Positions 1 to 10,045 of a stretch of DNA of 64,000 nucleotides are shown here, in pieces. The stretch is from the NCBI GenBank assembly GCA_018296165.2, contig JACKQL020000073.1:124001-188000 (forward strand). Reading direction: 5' to 3'. The notes beneath the pieces are model-generated. The model worked only from the letters and a program-made list of their open reading frames with translations. It did no database searches and had not been told where the DNA came from. The DNA is from Termitomyces sp. T153. Taxonomy: Eukaryota; Basidiomycota; Agaricomycetes; Agaricales; Lyophyllaceae. The first letter of the stretch is position 1. Every line of letters starts with the position of its first letter. The position numbers were made by a program, and so were the translations under genes.

Positions 1-170
1 TTCTCCGGACCTTCCCGGATCTGTCTGGATCACATCCCCCCAACTACCTGCACAAGCCACCAGGGCCCAGAATGCCTTCGAGTGTTCGGTTACCAGTGCA
101 AGGGGATCACGCCCGCCTAGTAAGGACTCGCCCAGTGTAGCTGAGCCCCCGGGGTCAGCGGAACCTGACA
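1..170 (+). repeat. 3' part of the 5' LTR of element A
   Basis: It matches 4961-5130 at 169 of 170 positions and ends in the family terminus CCTGACA. The start of this LTR lies outside the window. Confidence 0.95.
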
Positions 171-171
171 T

Positions 172-183
172 AATATCAAGACT
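172..183 (+). other. Putative self-priming primer-binding site of element A
   Basis: AATATCAAGACT lies one base after the 5' LTR, where a primer-binding site should be. It does not start with TGG like a tRNA-primed site. It is a perfect reverse complement of AGTCTTGATATT at 4457-4468 in the LTR, just downstream of the TATA box, where the transcript should begin. This is the arrangement of Tf1/sushi elements, whose mRNA 5' end folds back to prime reverse transcription. Confidence 0.7.
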
Positions 184-184
184 C

Positions 185-2580
185 TGCCTTACCCCATCCG
201 TGATGCCCGCATTATCTCCGCACACGCAATCAAATAACTCCGATGTCTATGGTCTACCCGTGCCGGGGGACCCTTATGATTCGTACGGCCCTGCCCAATT
301 TGCTGAGGCACATTGAATCACGGATCCGACACCAAATGCCCCCTCTGCTCTGGTTACATCCATACAACGGCTCACTCCCATGGACACCCTCCCAACTCAC
401 ACCCAACCTCCAACCCCTCGCGCAAACTGCCAAATCATCTCCCACCCCACCCTTACCCTCTCCACCAACCCTGTCCCCTCACACAAAGTTGACCCCGACG
501 TCACCCAAAGAACAGCATTCCAAAATCCAGCGACCACCCGACCCAATGAGCGACAATGTCCCCAGCACCCCAACAACCCTCCGACAAACAATAACACCAA
601 CTCGCCACGAGACAGTCACCCACTGTGCAAAGGATTGCCAGCCACGATGAGACCACTGAGAACGCGCTTCCCCAAAGCCCGCCTGTGGATCCACCAACCC
701 ACCAGCCACCAAGAACCTCAGACCTAGGCTAGGCTCCAACCATGACCTGCCTCCGGACCTCGATCGATCGGCCGTCACCTCCGCCCAACAAATGAAGGGG
801 CCCCGACTCCCCCGACCCGACCCCGACAACCCCGGAACAAGACCAAAATATCCCCGAGCCTCTAGACGTTAATAAGGAGAACCACGGCACCCCACTCCCG
901 ACAAGGGACAACTCCGGACCACGCCGCTAGTTCACCACCCTCCCCCACACAATCTGGAGCCCCCGACAATGAGGACCCGGGACGCCAAAACCCCCCCCAC
1001 ATGCCACCCCCGAGCTTAAACTCCACCACCAGACTACGCTACCTCCCACGAAGGAAATCCCCAGCATAGGAGCCACCCCAAACTAACTATAGGAAAAAGG
1101 ACCCTATACGAAGTAGTTCCCTAAGTACTCTAAATTTGCTGACATGTTCATATAAGGGAGGGAGAAGCCCCACCATCATCCAGAACATGACGATGGGCCA
1201 TTTAAACGACCCGACGACCCAAAGGGTACGCACTCCGATATCCTCAAAGGACCTCCCCCACCTGGCTCGACAACCCAAACAACCCCATGCCAGCCCAAAA
1301 CTGTCCCACTCAGACCCCTCCGAACCCTTCAACACAGCTCCGGACCCTAGCGACATGGCTCCAGGGCCTCCGCTCTGACCACAACATTTGACCAAGAAAA
1401 CTCACGGTGCCAGCTCGACAATGATGCCCGGGTAGCCCCAACTCCGCGACAGAAATTGCCACCCACTCCGAATACCGCCCCTACACCGGAATATGTCCGC
1501 CCGAACCAGGACCACGTCACCGGAGCCTCCAGAAAAGCGGGCAGTGCCTCTTCCCACTGCCACCCCCACACTTGCAACAATCTCCGGGCCGCCCCGGAAC
1601 ACGAATGAAGAGTAGCCTCGACCCTGCCGCATCTCCCGGGGAACCCTACTCCAGTGCCTCCCCGCGGCCGACCTCCCCGCCCCAACAACCGTGAACAACC
1701 AACAAATCCCCACCGAGTGACCCTTGTGTCGACTCCGGGACCACCCACTTCCTCCCCGATGAAGGAACCACCGACCCCCGGACCTCCGAACTCAAGGAAG
1801 TATTAGAAATACGTAAGACCCCCTTTGTCCGTCTCGGGCTTACCTTTGGTCAGGAGAGCAATATCACGTAGATGATCCGGAACTGCAAATTTTGGCCCCG
1901 GACCCGAAGGAACTGGTTGGGACTGATCACCCCGCATCCTACCCCCTCGGTCATCGACACTCCGGAGCACACCAAAGTGCCACCCGAAGCAGGCCCGCCC
2001 ACAGACGCAACACTCCGGAGCACGACCCCGACCCGGACCAACTATACCGCGAGGACAAACCTCACCTCACCCAACCCCGCCAATGAAAAAGGCCCCGCCG
2101 CCCTCGCCACCAGTGCCGGCATAAGGAGCAGACCATGGGGAGACCCCCATTACCCCCCCGCCAACCGCACCGCCAAGACAACTAAAGCCCTGAACCTGTT
2201 GGGCACCGTAAAAAATTCGAAGGCCCACCCTCCACTACCAATATAGCGCACATCCCCTACACCCCCAGTCGGAATTTCTGAGAAACGAACTCAATGACAC
2301 CGCCCGAAATGCCGGGAACCCCCACCGGAGAACTCCCACCACCCCTGCCAGACCTCGGGAGCCCTCCTGCGATGCCCCGCCCCGTCCCGACAAACCCCGG
2401 GACTAGCCAGCGCAGACGGCACTAGCGGGCGTAACCCCCGCCTCTGGACTCACTAGGGATTCAACTCCCTCTCACACCCCTGCGTGTTTCGCTTACTTCG
2501 CCCTCATGCAAAACTAAAATCTCACTTCACACGCCCAGGGACCAAGAAAGGACATGTTCGCGTACAAAAATTATATATAC
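185..2580. other. Degenerate internal region of element A, no gene
   Basis: This CpG-rich, C-rich stretch contains only short open frames on both strands, none with recognisable retroviral domains. Two short stretches align by eye with element D. Near 1105-1150 it matches the segment before D's RT (38380-38420). Near 2400-2530 it matches the sequence after D's chromodomain (41278-41400). The middle appears to be rearranged remains of pol. Confidence 0.6.
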
Positions 2581-2639
2581 ATTAGACGGGGGAGGCAGCA
2601 AGTCCGAGAGCGACAAGAAACGAGGCCCACACCCATCTC

Positions 2640-3768
2640 ACTCCCTCCCCGGACCCCCCGGCAACCCAACCCCCAGGTCGACCTCCATCTGGGCCCGCAC
2701 CACCGCTAAGATCTCCGCCAACCCCGGCAATGCCTCCCCCGCATCGGCCGCCACCTCCCACCATGATCCCAGGGCCACCACATTGCACCGCCGATGCCCC
2801 GCCAGCAACCTCTCCAACCGCGCCATCCCCTGCTGCAACTCCGGAGGCTGGACTGCGGACCCCTGCGTTAACCCGTCCTGAATCAACGCGAACGCCGCGG
2901 AGGCACCGTCCAAGAGGACCCGATGCTCCTGCACCCAGCCTAAACTCAGAAAATGAACCGTCGATAACAAATGGAGGAATGGGAGACAACTCACGAAGGA
3001 TCCCTGCGTGACCCGAGGCGGCCTTGTTGGCCAACCAATCCTCCCTCCACCTCGCCGCCTCCAGCTCCGCCCACAACGCATCCCCCTCTGGAACTCGTCC
3101 CCGCCCCTCCGCTTCCCCCGCGGGCTGCCCCTCCACCTGCGCCAGACGCTCCCGCAAACCCCGCACCTCCAGTGCTTGCTCCGTTGCCACGCGCACCGAA
3201 GTATTCCTCTCCCGCTCCATCACTTCCTTCTCCGTCCGCGCCACGTCACGATCCTCCCTCGCCCGTCAGAGCTCACCCTCCCGTACTGCCAACGACGTCG
3301 TCAAGGCCTCCACCTGCTTGCGAAGGAAGACCTCCGTGATTGAAGGAATCGGCGCAGAGGGACTTGACGACCGCTCCGAGGGGACGCCAGGGACAGGAGA
3401 AAAGAGGGAGGACTCCGGAGGCCCCGCCGACAACTCACGCCCACGTGGCCTCTTGCTGGGTCCCGCCCCCGAGGGCGGGGAAGCTCGACACTTCCCCCGA
3501 ACCATCGCCGAAGACGCCCCCTTCCCCTTTGGCACCGCGGGACGAAACTTGGTCCGCTTCGGAACCCCCGGAAAATCCACCACTACTACTACGGACGATT
3601 CTACAGGAACCCCGTCAACCATCCCAAAAGGAAAAGTCGACAACACTTACGACTCCGGTCCCTAACGCTACCCCGGCGCCGACACTCGAACTCCTCACCC
3701 CCACTGTCATACACCACCACCTCGTCTAAATCGGCGGGAGAAACCACTGGAACGCTGGGGGAAGACAT
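2640..3768 (-). pseudogene. Antisense coiled-coil gene of element A (one or more lesions)
   Basis: The gene lies between the pol remnant and the 3' LTR, on the strand opposite to the element. A long reverse frame runs from about 3646 to 2990. It has a Ser/Pro-rich part with an R-A-S-P-P-S-G-A-G-P-S-K-R motif, then a charged heptad-like coiled coil (about 3265-3060) ending in W-R-E-D-W-L-A-N-K-A-A-S-G. A single TGA near 3266 interrupts it. A possible intron with a GTGAG donor (about 2995-2940) leads to an exon beginning LGWVQEHRVLLDGASAAF that stops near 2640. Element D has a clear homologue at the same place and orientation. The function is unknown. The 5' end (about 3768) is uncertain because of a frame change near 3640. 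Confidence 0.6.
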
Positions 3769-3965
3769 GACGAAATTTGGGAAACCCCGGGGCATGCCCA
3801 AAGCTTTTAATTGATTGAGGAGGACCCTGACGAAATGGCGGCCACGCTTCGACTTTGTCTCCCACGCCGCTATCACTCGCTGCAGATTGATCAATATTGC
3901 TCGGCTTCGACTCCCACGCCCCGCCAGTCCCCGTCCTGCCCCGTGTCTCAAAGGGTCTTGACGCT

Positions 3966-3975
3966 GAAAGGGGGG
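3966..3975 (+). other. Polypurine tract of element A
   Basis: GAAAGGGGGG lies three bases before the 3' LTR, the expected site for plus-strand priming. Confidence 0.7.
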
Positions 3976-4424
3976 TGATGTCACAACCCGTTCCCCGAAA
4001 CCCCGCACATCGTCCATCAACCCCCCAAACCCCCAAAGGGACCCCCAACGCTCCGCCGAACTTCCGCCCATGCCCCGCGCCTACTTTGGCTAACTCCGAC
4101 GCCTCCCCGGCTAACTCCGACGGCCCCCTGGCCAACTTCGGTGCCTGCCCTGCAGCCACTGACACTTACCCTGGGCTTCCCAAACCCCGAGAACCACCCC
4201 CGCTGTTCCCGATCTTCGCCACCCATCATTAACTCAACACCCTGCTTCCCCCGACCTATTCCGGAGTATCACAACAACCTCGGGGCAACTCGCGTTCTCC
4301 AATGATCCCATCAACGTATCAGCGTGGCACGATCTTCGATCACAACTGACACCCGCCCACTCCGTCAAGCCCCGCCAAGCCCCGCCGCCACAGCCGACGT
4401 ACCCCGAAGTCCTCCGGTAGTCAG

Positions 4425-4468
4425 TATATAAGTCATCGAGTAGCTCTTCGTACTCTAGTCTTGATATT
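4425..4468 (+). promoter_or_regulatory. LTR promoter: TATA box and likely transcript start
   Basis: TATATAAG occupies 4425-4432. About 25-30 bp downstream is AGTCTTGATATT (4457-4468), conserved in the other LTR copies and complementary to the primer site at 172-183. The spacing fits an RNA that starts at or next to this site. Confidence 0.65.
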
Positions 4469-4540
4469 GCTTAACGTTACCTATGGTCTGATTGTTTCCT
4501 TTTCATGTTTTGTGTTTCGTGTCTCATTCTCCTTACTCTC

Positions 4541-4597
4541 AGTCTCCCGGTCTTATCTCAGTCTCCCGGTCTTATCTCAGTCTCCCAGTCTTGTCTT
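4541..4597 (+). repeat. Three 19-bp tandem repeats in LTR
   Basis: Units of CAGTCTCCCGGTCTTATCT start at 4541 and 4560, with a diverged third copy at 4579. They lie in the transcribed part of the LTR. Confidence 0.85.
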
Positions 4598-5130
4598 GTC
4601 TTCATTTCATTATCATTCTCGTTATCTTTTCGTACCTCCACTCGAATCTACTCTTGTTCCATATTGTCTCGTCCAACGCTGTCTCGGTGACTCCGTCAGA
4701 CCATTGTGCCCAAGTCCTCATCAACCCTAACGACCTCACGAACCCCGCAATTACAATTACGAACCCCGACACTCCTTTACCAGGTCCAAACCTCACTCTT
4801 CGCTCGGTCCCAGACTCCATCAGCTCCAAATGATCTCCCATCAAACCCCAGCTCCATTCCCATTGATCACACAGCCACCTACTCCCTTGCTTCTGCAAAT
4901 CTCCCGTACGGCCTTCTGCCTAAACCCCGCCAAGACCGTCCCGTTTCCTCACAATCCGACTTCTCCGGACCTTCCCGGATCTGTCTGGATCACATCCCCC
5001 CAACTACCTGCACAAGCCACCAGGGCCCAGAATGCCTTCGAGTGTTCGGTTACCAGTGCAAGGGGATCACGCCCGCCTAGTAAGGACTCGCCCAGTGTAG
5101 CTGAGCCCCCGGAGTCAGCGGAACCTGACA

Positions 5131-5918
5131 GTGCTGACATTGGAGATGAAAAGAACTTAGGAAAACAAAAGAAACAGAGACAACTGAGATGAGACAGAGA
5201 CAAGACAAGACAGAGACAAGACAAGACAGAGATGAGACAAGACAGAAATGAGATGAGATGGAGATGAGACAAGATGGAGACAAGACAAGATGGAGACAAG
5301 ATGAAACAAGGACAAGACAAGATGGAACTGAGAAAGGAGATAGATTTGAGACTAAAAATAGAGACAGAAACAGAAAGAAACACAAGACACAAGTAACCAG
5401 TTAATGTAATATCAAGACTAGAGTATGAGGTGCTACTCTATGGGTTATATACTGACTACTGGAGAGCTCTGGGGGTCAGCAGGTGTGACAGCAGGGTTTG
5501 ACAGAGCCATGTGGAGTTAACAGGTGTTGGTTGCAATCAAGGAGCAGGCTGCAGCAATATTCTGATGGGATCAGTTGAGGACACAGGCCATTCTGGAGTC
5601 ATTGTAATGCTCTGGGGCTGGTTGGGCAAACCAGGGAGGTGGGTTGATGACATGTGCTGGAGTTAGGAACAGTGGGGGAGGGTTCTAGGGGCTTAGAAGA
5701 GTCAGGGGAGGCATTGATGGCTGCAGAGAAGGTGTTGGAGTTAGCCAGGGGGCTATTAAGGTTTGCTAGAGAAGCATCAGAGTTATCCAGAGTGGGCACA
5801 GAGAGTGGGCATAGAGAGTGGGCAAAGGTTGGAGGCATTTGATGGGGTGTCAGGGAGGGCTCTGGGGAAGCAAGCAGGTTGGGAACAAGGTTAGGGGTCC
5901 AGGGAGCAGGTCATGACA
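5131..5918 (-). repeat. Truncated reverse LTR of the A/D family (insertion target of A)
   Basis: Read on the minus strand it starts TGTCATGACCTGCTCCCTGG at 5918, like the D 3' LTR. It runs through the TATA region (about 5450) and stops abruptly at 5131, where element A begins. The missing part should lie before the window. The purine-rich GAGACAAGACAAGA stretch at 5160-5330 is the complement of the pyrimidine-rich LTR leader. Confidence 0.85.
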
Positions 5919-6336
5919 CTTGTACTCAATCTAGTGTGGGTGCTGACTATGGGTGCCCTTAGTGTTATTACAACTTAGTGATGCTAGTTACTATGGCTAG
6001 CAACTAGTTTGCATTCATCTCTCAGTCCACATAAACTTCATTCCTTCCTTGCTCCCCACTCCCTTTCTATTGCTTAGTTCCCCTTTTCCAGTGACTATTT
6101 TGTCTTTGTTTCTTTCTTCTTCTATCACTCAGTGACTTTTTGTTACTGTCTAGTGAGTTAGACTAGCAATAGTGACACTTTTCACTTCACTCTTCATTCC
6201 CATCACATCAGTTGGCTCTTGCTTTCTGGAATGGTTACTGACTTGCCCCTATTAAATACTCTATCTAGTTGCCAGTGTTTAGGTTTTCTTTTTGGTTTCC
6301 TGCACAGCAGCTAGGCAGCATAGGAGCACATTAGTG
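5919..6336 (+). repeat. 3' fragment of an E-type LTR
   Basis: From CTTAGTG-like sequence to TAGGCAGCATAGGAGCACAT it follows the last ~270 bp of the element E LTR (42524-42782), with extra sequence and many transitions. The 5' part of the LTR is missing. Confidence 0.75.
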
Positions 6337-6861
6337 TGCAGCTTTTCAACCAGGTGAATTTACTCATACCTTGCAGTCTTTCTCCAAATTAAACACCCCT
6401 TTAGACCTCATCCCTGTTTCATATTCTGTTGCAATGAGTTCTGATGACTTTTCAGGTTGCTTGGATTACCCTTCAACTTTTGATCACATTTTTGCATGTG
6501 TCAACAAGGTTATGTCCATGTTACTCCTGTCTAATAGTACTTGTTATGTGTTGTCTCCATTCACCCATGGCATAGTGCAGAGTGGTCCTGTCACTTGGAT
6601 GTTGCTTCTACACTAAATTGTGTCACTAAGGCATTGGGGTATGATAAAACTATGACTAATCTGCAGCTGTTGTTAGATCATTTGTCCAATGCCTTGTTTG
6701 GTTCTGCAGTATCAAATTGCCTTGGCTGCAGGTACTTTATGGCCCCTTCCATGTTGTCAAGGCATGATCTGCTTAGACTGGTGGCAAATCATCCTATATT
6801 GGCTGTGGTCTTTTTGCAGAACATGCTTTCTCTTCTGTTACATCATACATATTATGGACAC
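6337..6861. other. Unassigned decayed sequence
   Basis: Only short frames are present (up to 108 codons, several overlapping). I recognise no domain. It lies between an E-type LTR fragment and a TGTTAGA-type LTR and is probably the remains of an element. Confidence 0.4.
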
Positions 6862-7194
6862 TGTTAGAGACAGGCAAAGCACAGGGGACTGGATAGTCAC
6901 TAAAGCTGAAGTCCAGAGTCAGACACTGAGTGAGGACTTCAGGCTTCTACATTATCTATATATACTATATTGTAATTGAATAGAAGGAATCACATGGAGA
7001 ATCCATGTGATTGAATTGAATAGAAAGACAATCACATGGAAGATACATGTGATTGAATTGAATAGAAAGTCAATCACATGGAAGATACATGTGATAAACT
7101 GAATAGAAATGAAGAAAGCAGACTACACATGTGATAAATAAACTTGGGGTGAATGCTGATCATCCATAGTAGAATGCAATAAGCAATTCTAACA
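6862..7194 (+). repeat. Solo LTR, TGTTAGA...TCTAACA type (333 bp)
   Basis: It has perfect 7-bp inverted ends, TGTTAGA and TCTAACA. The same family recurs at 37241-37637. Inside are about three 37-bp tandem units around CAATCACATGGAAGATACATG. No TSD is visible (GACAC versus GCAGT), so recombination may have altered the flanks. The termini suggest a Copia-type element. Confidence 0.75.
6988..7012. repeat. Perfect 11-bp hairpin in LTR
   Basis: AATCACATGGA and TCCATGTGATT are exact inverted arms separated by GAA. Parts of the arms recur in the following tandem units up to about 7095. Confidence 0.85.
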
Positions 7195-7515
7195 GCAGTG
7201 ATATACTGATGAGAACTAATGCAAATATGGGCTGCCCCAGAGTTGTCAGGATTTTCAGACTGGTCAGGCAAGTTGTGGTGACAAATCAGTGACATGTGCC
7301 AGGATCAGAAACAGTGTTGGAGGGGCCTGAAAGCTTGGGAGGAGAAGAAGAAGTGACAGGGTCTGCTGGAGAGTCTCTAGGGTTTGCCAAAGGGCTATTG
7401 GGGTTTGCTGGAAAAGCATCAGAGTTAGCCAGGGCTAGCATCATGGGTGAACAAATATCAGCATGAGTTGAGAGAGTGTTGGTGGGGACTCTAGGGAAGT
7501 GGGGTTGCTTTGGAG

Positions 7516-7773
7516 TGTTAGAAATGAAAAGTGACTATACCAGGAATTGAACATAGAACCTCTTGGATATGTACTCCATATAATGCTCTAACTACTGAGC
7601 TACACAGTCTAGTTGCACAGGGAGCTAGGAAGTTACATATAAGTACCTTCCAGGCATGAGATGATTCTACCACTGTGATAATTGGCTCACTGCAGGAACT
7701 GGAGCACTAAACAGTGTTGTGTAGAAATCAGAGCTCTAAGCTGTCAGATGACTTGACCTGTCATCATCTAACA
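7516..7773. mobile_element. 258-bp solo LTR or TRIM containing a tRNA-like sequence
   Basis: The ends are TGTTAGA and TCTAACA (perfect inverted repeat), flanked by the direct repeat TGGAG at 7511-7515 and 7774-7778. The body differs from the LTR at 6862-7194 and carries a 77-nt tRNA-like sequence on the minus strand. The unit is either a solo LTR or a very small terminal-repeat element. The host sequence is an older LTR. Confidence 0.75.
7533..7609 (-). pseudogene. tRNA-like sequence inside the small LTR element
   Basis: On the minus strand the 5' and 3' ends (GACTGTG and TATAGTC) can form a 7-bp acceptor stem with two G-U pairs. A-box TAGCTCAGTAGTTAGAG and B-box TGTTCAATTCC match RNA polymerase III internal promoters. 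The D arm (GCTC/GAGC) pairs. The anticodon stem is imperfect, position 33 of the best-fitting loop is not U, and the variable region is about 10 nt. I assign no anticodon. It is tRNA-derived but probably not a working tRNA. Confidence 0.65.
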
Positions 7774-7924
7774 TGGAGGAGGTCCAGAGTCTGGAAGTAG
7801 GTTGTGACACTTACCAGCAGTTTGGCTATAATGAAAACATGATGCCCCAGCACCAATGCCACCACCACTACTACTAGCACAATTAACAACAGCACTAGCA
7901 GTCAAATATCACCACCAGGGTTTC

Positions 7925-9496
7925 ATTCATTTCTTGTGTTGAATTAGAAGATGACATTCTATTTACAAATGATTTACTTACAGAAAACCTAAAATGCCCC
8001 TCTCTCACTTATCTATATGCTACTGCCCCATTTCTTTTTGATCCTTTACCTAGTGATTCTTATGTTATCTCCACAGTTCTGATCCTCAGATTCTTAGACT
8101 TACACCACAACACCCCACTCACCTACTACAGATGTTGCTATGGACATCTTTATTCATTACCCATTCCCCACTGTTTTTGTTGCTAATGAAACTAAACATA
8201 AAGGTATTTAGGTTAAAAAGAAGTATAAGCCTGTCACTTTAAAAACCAAGCACATTGCTAGCCAAGTTTCAGAAGACATCTGCATTGAATGCAAAATTGT
8301 TGGTGACCCCTTGCAACAATGCTAACACTTGACTCCAATCCACCTTCTTTGTACTGACAAGACAATTTACTGACAAGTGTGAAGCAACCTTTGCTAGCAA
8401 ACATGATACTGGATTCCTCACTAGCAACATATACAACATCTTGATTGACCTTATTACTAAGCAAAATTAAGCCTTTGCTTTGGATGACTCCAAATGCAGC
8501 AGCCTGCACTGCAATTCCTTTCCACCAGTACACATACCAACAGTTTCACATGTCCCATGGGTCCAGTACGATTGCTGTATTCTGCCTAGTCTTAAAAAAG
8601 AAGTCTGCAATATCATATGCAATAAGATCAATGCTGGCATCTACAAGCCTTCCAACTCAGCTTATGGCTCATGCTGGTTCTATGTTCTCAACAAGAATAG
8701 TAAGCTCCAACTTGTGCACAGTCTAGAGCTGCTAAACCAGGTGACCATTCATCACTCTGGAGTCCTGCCATTTCCAGATCATGTTGCTAAGTCTTTTGCT
8801 GGGCACATTTGTAGCACTACCCTCAATCTCTACATTGGCTACAACAAGTGCTTAATCCACCCCTCCTCTGGTGACCTGATGATATTCCAGACTCTATTCA
8901 GCATCTTGTAACTGATAACACTACCTATGGATTACAACAACATCAACTTCATCTTGCAAACTAAAATCCCCCACAATGTACTCAGCTTCATTGATAACAT
9001 TGGTGCCAAAGGACCCAAGGACTGGATGTTGGTCAATGGCATCCCCACTAAGCATCCTGACAACCACAACATTTTCCTAGCACTTTGAAGTTTTTCCAAA
9101 CTCCTCAATCATATCCTTCAGTGCATGAAGTATTGTGGTAATATGCTTTCTAGTCACAAACTAGTTCTTTGCACTGTCAAGTTTAAGATCCTTGGTCATA
9201 TCTGCATGCCTGAAGGACAAGTTCCCTGAAGAAAGTCACCTGGCACTAATTGAGTGCTGAGAACCTTGCAAGTCACTATCAAAAGTTTGTGCCTTCCTTG
9301 GCATAGTTGGTGTCCTCAGGATTTTTATCAAGAACTTTGCACACAGAGCCCACCATGATGTATGCTGGCATTTTCTTTGAGTTTGGCTCCAACCAACTTG
9401 ATGCCCAAAATGACCTTGTACAGGTGCTACAAGATGCTAAGCCCCTAATCCTTATCAATTATGAATCTGCTAACCCAGTTACTCTGCTAGAATATC
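7925..9496 (+). pseudogene. E-type Gypsy pol fragment (protease end to RT/RNase H junction)
   Basis: The DNA aligns with element E from about 45540 to 47080. Recognisable pieces include the pre-RT segment (8170-8270), the RT block with NLYIGYNK (8820-8850), the region matching E's F-I-D-D motif (near 8990) and LCTVKFKILGHI (9170-9200). Many stops and frameshifts break it and no frame exceeds about 160 codons. It is an old copy with no catalytic capacity. Confidence 0.75.
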
Positions 9497-9698
9497 CAGT
9501 GAGCTCTGGACAGAGCTCAAGAGAGGGAGGACCAGGGAGTAGTTCACTCCCTGGGTTTGGTGGCTTTGCTGCATTGGCAGGAGGCTTAGTGCCTGGAGAC
9601 ATAGTGCCCCCAACAATGAGAAGAGTGGCCCCAGCTCCAAGAGAAACAAGACCCATGAGTGGAGGACCCATGGCAGTGCCAGGAGATGTGGCCCTGCC
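9497..9698 (-). other. Probable antisense leader of a G-type element
   Basis: The last 30 bases resemble, on the minus strand, the segment just after the G LTR (GCAGAACAAGTCT-like). A Gly/Pro-rich plus-strand frame crosses it (to 9795) but has no recognisable domain. Confidence 0.35.
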
Positions 9699-10045
9699 TA
9701 TAAGGATGACCTCTGTAGGCTGTGGCTCAATCACTCAACTGGCAGAGGAAGATCCAAGGTCTATTCAGTATCTACAAGAAGTTCTAGAATTCTAGCTACT
9801 CACCTGGCAGAGGGAGATCCAAAGAGGACAAGTCTAAGGATGCCCAATGCCAGTGTTTGGAAAATTTACTCTAGACCTTTTGGAAAAAACACTCAACAAC
9901 AACCAAATCCAGAGTCTGATCAAAAGTGGAAATTCATCATAAATGGCCTCAATCTCCAGAGTCTCAGCACATGACCACTGATAAATATAACTAAAAGATA
10001 GCCCTTAGTAGAAAGTACCTGTGGTCCAAAGATGGGAGGCCTACA
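9699..10045 (-). repeat. Reverse LTR of the G family
   Basis: On the minus strand it ends with the complement of the G LTR terminus (AGAGGTTGCCCTTACA-like). It contains two copies of the complement of GGATCTCCCTCTGCCAG and matches 24168-24554. The boundary at 10045 is set by GATGGGAGGCCTACA, comparable to GATGGGAGTCTG at 24543-24554. Confidence 0.7.

Larger units (their letters stand above)
1..5130 (+). mobile_element. Element A: young, non-autonomous chromovirus-like LTR retrotransposon
   Basis: The element is bounded by a partial 5' LTR (1-170, its beginning lies before the window) and a full 3' LTR (3979-5130). The 170 bp of LTR visible on both sides differ at one base (position 153), so insertion was recent. 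The internal part is only 3.8 kb and has no readable reverse transcriptase or integrase. Short matches to the pol of element D occur near 1105-1150 (start of the RT region) and 2400-2530 (sequence after the chromodomain), so it derives from the same family by internal loss. It keeps an antisense coiled-coil gene at about 2640-3768. CpG is common, unlike in its neighbours. It is inserted in an older reverse LTR that continues at 5131. Confidence 0.85.
3979..5130 (+). repeat. 3' LTR of element A (1152 bp)
   Basis: It begins TGTCAC and ends CCTGACA. The family recurs at 5131-5918 (reverse), 7195-7809 (reverse, fragment), 24555-26751, 24914-26046, 54191-55243 and 55244-56098. All copies share a TATATAA box followed about 25 bp later by TAGTCTTGATATT or a one-base variant. 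Confidence 0.92.
7195..7809 (-). repeat. Fragment of a reverse A/D-family LTR, split by a small LTR element
   Basis: 7195-7515 and 7774-7809 together match the 5' half of the A/D-family LTR on the minus strand, ending at 7809 with TTGTGACA (LTR start TGTCACAACC). The 258-bp element at 7516-7773 interrupts it. Confidence 0.75.

Noticed and set aside
243..1750. Many overlapping open frames of 60-135 codons on both strands in element A
   Set aside because: They are what a GC-rich, stop-poor sequence gives by chance. They overlap in several frames and show no domains.
5160..5340. Purine-rich GAGACAAGACA stretch as a microsatellite or a Leu/Ser-rich membrane protein on the minus strand
   Set aside because: It is the complement of the pyrimidine-rich leader of the A/D-family LTR and the minus-strand frames are low-complexity artefacts.
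6988..7095. CRISPR-like repeat array
   Set aside because: Few, adjacent, degenerate units without spacers, inside an LTR of a eukaryotic genome.
9307..9795. 162-codon plus-strand frame as a host gene
   Set aside because: Its first part is decayed E-type pol and its end crosses a reverse G LTR, so it is a chance fusion.
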